Origin: Bradyrhizobium paxllaeri
GTDB taxonomy: Bacteria > Pseudomonadota > Alphaproteobacteria > Rhizobiales > Xanthobacteraceae
Assembly: GCF_001693515.2 (NCBI RefSeq)
Contig: NZ_CP042968.1
Span: 1,488,001 to 1,552,000, forward strand
Direction: 5' to 3'
Length of the DNA: 64,000 nucleotides
A program made the position numbers and the translations under genes. The first letter of the stretch is position 1. Each line of letters opens with the position of its first letter. The notes beneath the pieces are model-generated. The model did not search any database and was not told the DNA's origin. It saw nothing but the letters and a program-made list of their open reading frames with translations. Positions 44,181 through 51,783 of this stretch are shown one piece after another.

Positions 44181-44447
44181 ATGGACATGACTCTTTTCTA
44201 TTCGCATCACGACCGGTGGCATGGTTCGGCTGCCGGCTTCTCCATTGGCCGCACGTTCCGTCGCGTACGGAGTGCACGGAGGACAATCCACCGCGCAATC
44301 GCCGCCGCAAAGATCCGCCGGCTGCGCAACGAATTGCGGCTGCATGCCGCGGCCCGCGTGAACTGGACGCACCAAGCCGACGCTGTGGCGCATGGCGACC
44401 GATTTCCGCGCCAGCCGCTGCACCTCGGCGAGAAATGGGATTTTTGA
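44181..44447 (+). CDS. Small basic hypothetical protein
   Basis: 88 residues from MDMTLFYSHHDRWHGSAAGF. The middle is an Arg/Ala-rich amphipathic helix (RRVRSARRTIHRAIAAAKIR), the end Trp/His-containing (GDRFPRQPLHLGEKWDF). The frame opens further upstream at 44097, but 44181 or 44187 starts better. It stops 2 bp before the next small gene, so the two may form a unit. No family recognised. Confidence 0.45.
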   Translation: MDMTLFYSHHDRWHGSAAGFSIGRTFRRVRSARRTIHRAIAAAKIRRLRNELRLHAAARVNWTHQADAVAHGDRFPRQPLHLGEKWDF

Positions 44448-44448
44448 T

Positions 44449-44604
44449 ATGCGACAAGTTTCATCCATATCGGTCGCGCTGCTGCGCGCACTGGCTCGCT
44501 TGCTGACATGGTTCGGCAACGAGCCGATCAGGGCTTATCGCCCGGAGGCCCATTACATGCGCGGTCCCGGACCGGCGTGGCGGGCAAGGCACGGCGAGGG
44601 CTGA
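44449..44604 (+). CDS. 51-residue hypothetical protein
   Basis: Starts MRQVSSISVALLRALARLLT, an amphipathic or weakly membrane-binding helix, then NEPIRAYRPEAHYMRGPG. ATG 44449 is 2 bp after the previous stop. Its last 77 bases overlap the 3' end of the opposite-strand DapA-like pseudogene. Not recognised. Confidence 0.4.
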   Translation: MRQVSSISVALLRALARLLTWFGNEPIRAYRPEAHYMRGPGPAWRARHGEG

Positions 44605-45507
44605 CCGGGTCTTCGTCGGAAAGGCGGGCGATGGCGACCTCGACCAAGGACTTGGCCGTTTCGTCCAACGGCACGAGCGGCAGGCGCGTATCGGGCCGGA
44701 TCAGGCCGAGCAGCGCCAGCGCGCATTTCAGGCTGGCCGGATGATCAGCGGCCAGCAATTCGGCCACTGGTTGCAGTCGGTCGGCCAAGTGCAGCGCGGA
44801 TTGAAGCTGACCCTGCCTGAGATCTGCGTGGAGCGCCCGGCACGATACCGGGACGATGTTGGCTACCGCCGAAACGCAGCCATGGCCGCCGGCCGCCATG
44901 TAGGCTGACGCAGTGGCGTCATCGCGGTGAACAGACGGAAATACCGCGGCAGCCGCGGCCGCAGGCGGGCAGAACGCGCGATACTGCCGGTGCGGTCCAG
45001 CAATCCGATGAACTGCGCTGACTCGGCCAGCCTCGACAACGTTGCGTCGGTCAGTTCGCGGACGGTCCGCGCGGGGATGTCGTGCAGGATCACCGGCAGC
45101 GCGGTGGAGGCGGCGATGGCGCGGAAATGCGCGACCATGCCCTCCTGCGTCGGCTTGTTGTAGTAGGGTACGACCGACAGCACGGCGTCGGCACCGGCGT
45201 GCTCGGCGCGCGTCGTCAATTCGATCGCGCGATCGGTTGAGTTGGATCCGGCGCCCGCAATGATGCGGGCGCGGCCCTGCGCGGTCTCGACGGCGCAGCA
45301 AATGAGGCGAAGCCTCTCCTTCGTCGTCAAGGTCGACATCTCGCCGGCGGTTTCGCCGACGACGATCGCGGAAGCGCCGGCATCGATCTGGCGTTCGCAC
45401 AGCGTGGCGAATGCGTTGAGATCGAGTTCGTCACTCCCGTCGAACGGGGTGGGGAGATCGGCGATGTAGCCGATGAGCCAGTCGGTGGGAGCAGCTAGTG
45501 ACATCAT
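44528..45507 (-). pseudogene. Decayed DapA-family aldolase gene
   Basis: The first frame (MMSLAAPTDWLIGYIADLPT, ETAGEMSTLTTKERLRL, VPYYNKPTQEGMVAHFRAIA) is a clear dihydrodipicolinate-synthase/N-acetylneuraminate-lyase family protein to about residue 194. A missing base near 44924-44926 then shifts the frame; the next frame continues DDATASAYMAAGGHGCVSAV, the expected continuation, to 44528. In addition, the Schiff-base Lys, expected in the GLKD/EATG block, is Leu170 here (FIGLLDRTGS). Two independent lesions argue for real decay rather than a sequencing error. The intact YY motif shows the ancestor was active. Confidence 0.8.
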
Positions 45508-45513
45508 GGGGAA

Positions 45514-45795
45514 TCAGGAGGTCTTGCCGAGCTCTGTACGGTCGCCGCCGGCTGTCCGGCGAACCACTCCACCGCTGTCATGCATCTCAAGTTCGATTTC
45601 TCGCGACAGTTCGACGATGGTTTCCGGGTGATGGCCGTTCTCGAACAGTGCGTATTTCAGGGCCTGCGCGCGGTTGACGAACAGGCCGCCATAGAGGCCG
45701 TTCTGCTCCTGGGCGACCCATTGGCCGTGCCGATTGCGGCCAATGACGACAATGGTTGACGCGGCGCTGCACGATGGAGGTTCGACGAGTTTCAC
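45514..45795 (-). CDS. Small hypothetical protein
   Basis: 93 residues, probable GTG start at 45795 with AAGGAA upstream. The core IVVIGRNRHGQWVAQEQNGL then YGGLFVNRAQALKYALFENG looks like a compact beta-rich fold followed by a helix; similar proteins occur in Bradyrhizobium. It lies 6 bp upstream of the DapA-like pseudogene start, so it may once have been its operon partner. Confidence 0.6.
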   Translation of the reverse strand: MKLVEPPSCSAASTIVVIGRNRHGQWVAQEQNGLYGGLFVNRAQALKYALFENGHHPETIVELSREIELEMHDSGGVVRRTAGGDRTELGKTS

Positions 45796-45989
45796 GTTGG
45801 TATTCCTTTACGAGACGGGTAGTGCCTTTGAATATCTTTGCGGCTCGATATGAATTCGAGCGGAGTGCGCGAGCGATCTCATAAGGATCGCGTAGGATCG
45901 CGATAGCTTTCGATGAGCGGTCAGCCGAGGGCCTGGGTGAGCACGCATGGGTGCGCGAGGTTCGGCCAATGTTGCATGGCGGCCTTGCC

Positions 45990-46457
45990 TCAGGCGAAAT
46001 TGTCGCTGCAGAGCGGTTCGTACTGCGGGTTCGTTTCCTGGGGCACGCTTGGCACGCTGGTTCGCCATGCCGGTGCGCTGACGCGCTGGGCCTCGACGAA
46101 TGCGCTCAGGATCGCCAGCGCCAGGTCGGCGTGACGGCCCTCGATCGACTGGTCGAGCCATTCGGGTAATTCGCGCTGCCGTGACAGTGCGCAGTACCAT
46201 TCGCCTTCATCATAGGCGAGGCGGCGGATCTGCCATTGCGGCAGCTCCAGGTCGATCAGCGCCAGCGCCGCGTCGGTCCAGGCTTGCGACTGGATCAGCC
46301 GCTCGATGCGGGCGGTTCTGGCGTTCCCGTTCGCAGAGGGAAAGCGCCGGCAGGTTTCGCTGATGATGTCAGACAAGAACTCGGCCGTGACACAAAAGGC
46401 ATCGCGAAGCCGGTCGCTGAGCGCAGCGGGGAGGGTTTGCTCGAGGAGAATCGACAT
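45990..46457 (-). CDS. Rhizobial hypothetical protein
   Basis: 155 residues from MSILLEQTLPAALSDRLRDA. It is mostly helical, with a middle block LIDLELPQWQIRRLAYDEGE and WYCALSRQRELPEWLDQSIE that recurs in Bradyrhizobium proteins of unknown function. ATG 46457 follows GAGAG. The frame stays open far upstream, but only through the neighbouring intergenic repeat, so the longer version is rejected. Residues near the C-terminus are Pro/Ser-rich. Confidence 0.65.
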   Translation of the reverse strand: MSILLEQTLPAALSDRLRDAFCVTAEFLSDIISETCRRFPSANGNARTARIERLIQSQAWTDAALALIDLELPQWQIRRLAYDEGEWYCALSRQRELPEWLDQSIEGRHADLALAILSAFVEAQRVSAPAWRTSVPSVPQETNPQYEPLCSDNFA

Positions 46458-46554
46458 GGCCGTATCTCTCTTTTGGCGCGGCTGTTGCGATAGCCGCACC
46501 GACGAAATTGGCCAGATCGCCATTTGAAAGCGAGAGCAGGCGAGGGGCGAAGAA

Positions 46555-46724
46555 ATAGGGATTTCATAAAGGTAATTGCTTGTCGTCCCTGCGAACGCAG
46601 GGACCCATACCGCGTTGCTCTTTCGATTAAGCAGAGTGGCCGACGGCATTCGCTCAATTACGGCCGGTCGCTATGGGTCCCTGCGTTCGCAGGGACGACT
46701 GGGTCGTCTTTATGAGATTCCTAT
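46555..46724. mobile_element. MITE-like palindromic element
   Basis: Two perfect 28-base inverted arms at 46582-46609 and 46672-46699 (core GTCCCTGCGAACGCAGGGAC) surround 62 bases. Outside them a second, imperfect inverted pair (ATAGGGATTTCATAAAG at 46555 and its counterpart ending 46724) extends the element to about 170 bp. The repeat translates in one frame as WVPAFAGTT, a well-known artefact of this family. It is non-coding and lies upstream of kdp. Confidence 0.7.
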
Positions 46725-46833
46725 AACGTCGCTATTCCTCCCGTCTCGAAAACCTATGCGTCCGGTGGCACCTCACAGCCATCCAATACGCTGGCCATTC
46801 GCGCGGCCGGCTCACGTCGCATAGGAACATCCC

Positions 46834-46917
46834 ATGATGGACATTTTCATGCTGGCGCTCGGCCTCGGCTTCTTTGTGGCAGGCATCGGTTACGCCTACG
46901 CCTGTGAACGGCTTTAG
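46834..46917 (+). CDS. 27-residue membrane peptide before kdpF
   Basis: MMDIFMLALGLGFFVAGIGY then AYACERL: one hydrophobic helix spanning almost the whole peptide with a short charged end. AGGAACATCCC precedes ATG 46834. It lies 68 bp upstream of kdpF and in the same direction. Similar peptides occur at the start of rhizobial kdp operons; no function has been proven to my knowledge. Confidence 0.6.
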   Translation: MMDIFMLALGLGFFVAGIGYAYACERL

Positions 46918-46985
46918 ATGTTGACGCGTTTTCTTCACGCGAACCGGAATCCACTTCGCTTGAAAACGCTATGGAGGAGCGTGCC

Positions 46986-47075
46986 ATGATCTTCGATTAC
47001 TCGCTTGCCGGCCTCGTCTCGCTCGGCCTGTTGTTCTACCTGACCTACGCACTGTTGCGGCCGGAACGCTTCTGA
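46986..47075 (+). CDS. kdpF: Potassium-transporting ATPase subunit KdpF
   Basis: 29 residues: MIFDYSLAGLVSLGLLFYLT then YALLRPERF. The single helix and terminal LLRPERF are the KdpF signature. KdpF stabilises the KdpABC complex in the inner membrane. AGGAG lies about 8 bp upstream of ATG 46986. It is too short for normal gene callers. Confidence 0.85.
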   Translation: MIFDYSLAGLVSLGLLFYLTYALLRPERF

Positions 47076-47082
47076 GCGCGCC

Positions 47083-47178
47083 ATGATTACGCTGGTGGAA
47101 GTCATACTGGCGTTTGTCGTCACATCGGCGCTCCTGCTCGCGCTCGTGCATCTGCTGCTGCCCGCAAGAAGATCCTGA
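47083..47178 (+). CDS. 31-residue membrane peptide between kdpF and kdpA
   Basis: [20 protein letters not shown] then [11 protein letters not shown]: one transmembrane helix with a basic end. It starts 7 bp after the kdpF stop and ends 13 bp before kdpA, so it is in the operon. kdpFABC operons normally have nothing here. It could be a second KdpF-like stabiliser. Ribosome binding site is weak. Confidence 0.5.
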   Translation: MITLVEVILAFVVTSALLLALVHLLLPARRS

Positions 47179-47191
47179 AGGGTTTCGGACA

Positions 47192-48895
47192 ATGACTGTC
47201 ATCGGCTGGTTTCAAATTATCCTGTACTGCGCCATCGTGGTCGCGCTCGTCAAACCGCTCGGCTGGTACATGACGCGCGTGTTCAACGGCGAGGCCACCT
47301 TCCTGTCACCGGTGCTGCGTCCCGTGGAGCGCGGCCTTTACTGGATCTCGGGCGTCGATGAACGGCGCGAACAGCACTGGCTGACCTACACGGTCGCCAT
47401 GCTGCTGTTTCATGTCGGCGGCTTCCTGATCATCTATGGTCTGATGCGGTTGCAGGCCCTGTTGCCGTTTAATCCGGCGGGGCAATCCGCGGTCGCGCAG
47501 GACCTCTCGTTCAACACCGCGATCTCCTTCATCACCAACACCAACTGGCAGAACTACGGCGGCGAGAGCACGCTGTCGTACCTGGTGCAGATGCTGGGCC
47601 TGACACATCAGAACTTCTTGTCGGCGGCAACCGGCATCGCGCTGGCAGTGGCGCTGATCCGCGGCTTTTCCCGCTCCTCGATGCGCACCATCGGCAATTT
47701 CTGGGTCGATGTGACGCGCTGCACCCTTTATGTGTTGCTGCCGATCTGCATCGTCTACACGCTGTTCCTGGTGTGGCAGGGCATGCCGCAGACGCTTCAG
47801 CCTTATGTCGAGGCGACGACACTGGAAGGCGCCAAGCAGACCATCGCGGTCGGTCCCGTCGCTTCGCAGGTCGCGATCAAGACGCTCGGCACCAATGGTG
47901 GCGGCTTCTTCAATGCCAATGCCGCGCATCCCTTCGAGAATCCGACCGCGCTGTCGAACTTCGTGCAGATGATCTCGATCTTCGCGCTCGGCGCCGCGCT
48001 CACCAACGTATTCGGCCGCATGGTCGGCAACGAACGGCAGGGCTGGGCGATCCTGGCCGTCATGGGCGTCCTGTTCCTTGCTGGCGTCGCCGTCACCTAT
48101 TGGGCCGAGGCCAACGGCACCTCGACCCTTGCCTCGCTCGGCCTGACCGGCGGCAACATGGAGGGCAAGGAAGTCCGCTTCGGCATCGTCGCCTCCTCGC
48201 TGTTTGCGGTCATCACCACGGCGGCCTCGTGCGGTGCGGTTAACGCCATGCATGACAGCTTCACTGCGCTCGGCGGCATGATCCCGCTGATCAACATGCA
48301 ACTCGGCGAAATCATCGTCGGCGGCGTCGGCGCCGGACTCTACGGCATGCTGCTGTTCGTCGTGCTGGCGATCTTCGTCGCAGGCCTGATGGTCGGCCGC
48401 ACGCCGGAATATGTCGGCAAGAAGATCGAGGCGCGCGAGGTCAAGATGGCGATGCTCGCCATTCTGGTCCTGCCGCTGATGTATCTCGGCTGGACCGCGG
48501 TCGCCGTGGTGCTGCCCTCGGCAGTGGCGTCGATGGCCAATGCCGGGCCGCACGGCTTCACCGAGGTACTCTATGCCTTCACCTCGGCGACCGGCAATAA
48601 CGGCTCGGCCTTCGGCGGCCTGACCGGCAACACCTTCTTCTACAATCTCACGCTCGCCAGCTCGATGTTCGTCGGCCGCTTCTTCATGATCGTTCCGGCG
48701 ATGGCATTGGCGGGATCGCTCGCTTCCAAGAAATCGATTCCGCCCTCGGCCGGCACGCTGCCGACCACCGGCGGCCTGTTCGTTGGCCTCGTCGTTGGCG
48801 TAATCCTGATCATCGGCGGCTTGACCTTCTTCCCGGCGCTCGCGCTCGGCCCGATCGTCGAGCACCTGGCCATGAACGCCAACACGTTGTTCTGA
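47192..48895 (+). CDS. kdpA: Potassium-transporting ATPase subunit A
   Basis: 567 residues, about ten helices. Four pore-loop motifs of the SKT family are visible (e.g. [56 protein letters not shown]). KdpA is the K+-selective channel-like subunit of the high-affinity Kdp pump. ATG 47192 ([11 protein letters not shown]) matches the family start; the frame extends 26 codons upstream without resemblance. Confidence 0.96.
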   Translation: MTVIGWFQIILYCAIVVALVKPLGWYMTRVFNGEATFLSPVLRPVERGLYWISGVDERREQHWLTYTVAMLLFHVGGFLIIYGLMRLQALLPFNPAGQSAVAQDLSFNTAISFITNTNWQNYGGESTLSYLVQMLGLTHQNFLSAATGIALAVALIRGFSRSSMRTIGNFWVDVTRCTLYVLLPICIVYTLFLVWQGMPQTLQPYVEATTLEGAKQTIAVGPVASQVAIKTLGTNGGGFFNANAAHPFENPTALSNFVQMISIFALGAALTNVFGRMVGNERQGWAILAVMGVLFLAGVAVTYWAEANGTSTLASLGLTGGNMEGKEVRFGIVASSLFAVITTAASCGAVNAMHDSFTALGGMIPLINMQLGEIIVGGVGAGLYGMLLFVVLAIFVAGLMVGRTPEYVGKKIEAREVKMAMLAILVLPLMYLGWTAVAVVLPSAVASMANAGPHGFTEVLYAFTSATGNNGSAFGGLTGNTFFYNLTLASSMFVGRFFMIVPAMALAGSLASKKSIPPSAGTLPTTGGLFVGLVVGVILIIGGLTFFPALALGPIVEHLAMNANTLF

Positions 48896-48913
48896 TCTTT
48901 CGGAGTAACATCC

Positions 48914-51028
48914 ATGGAAACCATGAAACTGCAGAAAAAGGCGACAGCTTCGGCGATGCTCGATCCGAAAATCGTCGTGCCCGCGATCCGCGCGGCATTT
49001 GCAAAACTTGATCCACGGCTGATGATCAAGAATCCCGTGATGTTCGTGGTCGAGATCGTCGCCGCGCTCACGACCGTCATCTTCCTGCGCAATCTGGTGA
49101 CGGGCGGAGAGGGGCTCGCCTTCACCTTTCAAATCATCCTGTGGCTGTGGTTCACCGTACTGTTCGCCAATTTCGCCGAAGCCGTTGCCGAAGGCCGCGG
49201 CAAGGCCCAGGCGGAATCGCTGAAGAAGACCCGCACCGAAAGCAAGGCCAAGCTGCTGGAAGGCTCCGACCGATCCTATCGTCTGGTCTCCGGCACCAGC
49301 CTGAAGGTGGGCGATATCGTCCTGGTCGAGGCGGGTGACAACATCCCGTCCGACGGCGAAGTGATCGAGGGCGTGGCGTCGGTGAACGAAGCCGCAATAA
49401 CAGGTGAATCGGCGCCGGTGATCCGCGAATCCGGTGGCGACCGCTCGGCGGTGACCGGCGGCACGCAGGTGTTGTCCGACTGGATCCGCGTCCGCATCAC
49501 GGCAGCGCAAGGCTCGACCTTCATCGACCGCATGATCAAGCTGGTGGAGGGCGCCGAGCGGCAGAAAACGCCGAACGAGATCGCGCTCAACATCCTGCTC
49601 GCGGGCCTCACCATCATCTTCGTGTTCGCGACCGTGACGATCCCGAGCTATGCGGCCTATGCGGGCGGCTCGATTTCGGTCGTGGTGTTGGTTGCACTGT
49701 TCGTCACGCTGATCCCGACTACGATCGGCGCGCTATTGTCGGCGATCGGTATCGCCGGCATGGATCGCCTGGTGCGCTTCAATGTGCTCGCAATGTCCGG
49801 CCGAGCCGTTGAAGCCGCCGGCGATGTCGACACGCTGCTGCTCGACAAGACCGGCACCATCACGCTCGGCAACCGGCAGGCCACCGCATTTCGTCCCGTC
49901 CGCGGCGTCACCGAGCAGGAATTGGCGGATGCAGCCCAACTCGCCTCGCTGGCCGACGAAACGCCCGAAGGACGTTCAATCGTCGTGCTGGCGAAAGAGA
50001 AATACGGTATCCGCGGGCGCGACATGAACGAGCTCGCCGCGACCTTCATTCCTTTCGCCGCGCAGACGCGCATGAGCGGCATCGATGCCGGCTCGTCTAC
50101 CGTCCGCAAGGGCGCGGTGGATGCGATCCTCAACTACGTCGATGGCGGCGGCATTCGGGCGGTTGCCTCCGGCAATGCGGTTCGTGCGCTGCAAACGGGC
50201 GCCATGTCCGAAACTGGACGCGAAATCCAGGCCATTGCCGACGAAATTTCCAAAGCCGGCGGTACGCCGCTCGCGGTTGCCAAGGATGGCAAGCTGCTCG
50301 GCGTCATCCATCTCAAGGACATCGTCAAGGGCGGAATCCGCGAGCGCTTTGCGGAACTGCGCCGCATGGGCATCCGCACCGTGATGATCACGGGCGATAA
50401 TCCGATGACGGCCGCTGCGATCGCCGCCGAAGCCGGCGTCGACGATTTCCTGGCGCAGGCAACCCCTGAGGACAAGCTGAAGCTGATCCGCGACGAGCAG
50501 GCCAAGGGCAAGCTGGTGGCGATGTGCGGCGACGGCACCAACGACGCGCCGGCCCTTGCCCAAGCTGACGTCGGCGTCGCCATGAACACCGGCACGCAGG
50601 CCGCGCGCGAAGCCGGCAACATGGTCGACCTCGACTCCAACCCGACCAAGCTGATCGAGGTGGTCGAGATCGGCAAACAGCTCCTGATGACGCGCGGCGC
50701 GTTGACCACGTTCTCGATCGCCAACGACGTCGCCAAGTATTTTGCGATCATCCCGGCGATGTTCCTGGCGTTCTACCCGCAGCTCGAAGTGCTCAACGTC
50801 ATGCACCTCGCCAGCCCGCAAAGCGCGATCCTCTCGGCGATCATCTTCAACGCGCTGATCATCATCGCGCTGATCCCGCTGGCGCTGAAAGGCGTCGCCT
50901 ATCGTGCGGTCGGCGCCGGCGCGCTGCTGCGCCGTAACCTGCTGATCTACGGCCTCGGCGGCATCATCGTTCCCTTCATCGGCATCAAGGCCATCGACCT
51001 CGCGGTTGCGGCCTTGGGGCTGGCCTAA
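48914..51028 (+). CDS. kdpB: Potassium-transporting P-type ATPase subunit B
   Basis: 704 residues. P-type ATPase with phosphorylation Asp311 in [13 protein letters not shown], actuator loop [16 protein letters not shown], hinge [19 protein letters not shown] and [18 protein letters not shown]. It energises K+ uptake through KdpA. It begins 18 bp after kdpA with CGGAG before its ATG. Confidence 0.96.
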   Translation: METMKLQKKATASAMLDPKIVVPAIRAAFAKLDPRLMIKNPVMFVVEIVAALTTVIFLRNLVTGGEGLAFTFQIILWLWFTVLFANFAEAVAEGRGKAQAESLKKTRTESKAKLLEGSDRSYRLVSGTSLKVGDIVLVEAGDNIPSDGEVIEGVASVNEAAITGESAPVIRESGGDRSAVTGGTQVLSDWIRVRITAAQGSTFIDRMIKLVEGAERQKTPNEIALNILLAGLTIIFVFATVTIPSYAAYAGGSISVVVLVALFVTLIPTTIGALLSAIGIAGMDRLVRFNVLAMSGRAVEAAGDVDTLLLDKTGTITLGNRQATAFRPVRGVTEQELADAAQLASLADETPEGRSIVVLAKEKYGIRGRDMNELAATFIPFAAQTRMSGIDAGSSTVRKGAVDAILNYVDGGGIRAVASGNAVRALQTGAMSETGREIQAIADEISKAGGTPLAVAKDGKLLGVIHLKDIVKGGIRERFAELRRMGIRTVMITGDNPMTAAAIAAEAGVDDFLAQATPEDKLKLIRDEQAKGKLVAMCGDGTNDAPALAQADVGVAMNTGTQAAREAGNMVDLDSNPTKLIEVVEIGKQLLMTRGALTTFSIANDVAKYFAIIPAMFLAFYPQLEVLNVMHLASPQSAILSAIIFNALIIIALIPLALKGVAYRAVGAGALLRRNLLIYGLGGIIVPFIGIKAIDLAVAALGLA

Positions 51029-51035
51029 ACCCCAA

Positions 51036-51120
51036 CCGTCATTGCGAGTGCAGCGAAGCAATCCATATCGCCGCAAACACAGAATGGATTGCTTCGTCGC
51101 TTCGCTCCTCGCAATGACGG
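51036..51120. repeat. REP-type palindrome, copy 2, inside the kdp operon
   Basis: CCGTCATTGCGAG at 51036 pairs with CTCGCAATGACGG ending 51120, with inner CGAAGCAATCCAT/ATGGATTGCTTCG arms. It fills almost all of the 111-bp kdpB-kdpC gap, beginning 7 bp after the kdpB stop. Confidence 0.88.
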
Positions 51121-51139
51121 AGAAATCGGAGACACACCA

Positions 51140-51742
51140 ATGCTCAGAGAAATTCGCCCCGCCATCCTCATCCTGCTGCTGCTCACCGCGATCACGGGCC
51201 TTGCCTATCCGCTCGCGATGACCGCCGTCGCCGGTGCGATCTTCCCGAAGCAGGCGCAAGGCAGCCTGATCGAGAAGGACGGCAAGGTGATTGGCTCGGC
51301 CCTGATCGGTCAGGAATTCAAGGACGACAAGTATTTCCATGGCCGCCCCTCCGCGACCTCGGCGCCGGACCCGGCCGATCCGAGCAAGACCGTGCCCGCG
51401 CCCTATAACGCCGCCAACTCCGGCGGCTCCAACCTTGGGCCGACCAGCAAGGCGCTGGCCGACCGGATCAAGGAGGACGTCGACAAGCTCAGGACCGAAA
51501 ACCCGTCCTCGCCTGTGCCGGTCGATCTCGTCACGACGTCCGGCAGCGGGCTCGATCCGGATATTTCGCCCGAGGGCGCGCTATTCCAGGTCCCGCGCGT
51601 CGCCAAAGCCCGCAACCTGCCGGAAGCACGCGTCCGTGAACTGGTCGCGGAGCACACCCAGAGCCGCATGGCAGGATTGCTCGGCGAACCGCGTGTTAAC
51701 GTATTGGCGTTGAATTTGGCATTGGACGAGGCTTCCAAATGA
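51140..51742 (+). CDS. kdpC: Potassium-transporting ATPase subunit C
   Basis: 200 residues. An N-terminal membrane helix ([20 protein letters not shown]) is followed by the periplasmic domain with [13 protein letters not shown] and [14 protein letters not shown], both KdpC hallmarks, and [12 protein letters not shown] at the end. It supports ATP binding and assembly in the Kdp complex. ATG 51140 with GGAGACACACC upstream. Unlike the other kdp genes it is set apart by a palindrome. Confidence 0.95.
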   Translation: MLREIRPAILILLLLTAITGLAYPLAMTAVAGAIFPKQAQGSLIEKDGKVIGSALIGQEFKDDKYFHGRPSATSAPDPADPSKTVPAPYNAANSGGSNLGPTSKALADRIKEDVDKLRTENPSSPVPVDLVTTSGSGLDPDISPEGALFQVPRVAKARNLPEARVRELVAEHTQSRMAGLLGEPRVNVLALNLALDEASK

Positions 51743-51783
51743 GACCAGCTAGGCTCACCGGCGGGTGAGGATTATATTGCCGC

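Noticed and set aside
46576..46824. Open frames reading VPAFAGTT-type or VPANAGT-type peptides
   Set aside because: These are translations of the palindromic intergenic element, a common annotation artefact.
47306..49510. Open frame of more than 700 codons antisense to kdpA and kdpB
   Set aside because: Composition is Arg/His/Asp-rich with no domain; the sense strand encodes unmistakable KdpA and KdpB.
49976..51340. Long minus-strand open frame over kdpB and kdpC
   Set aside because: Runs antisense through two real genes and a REP palindrome; shadow frame.
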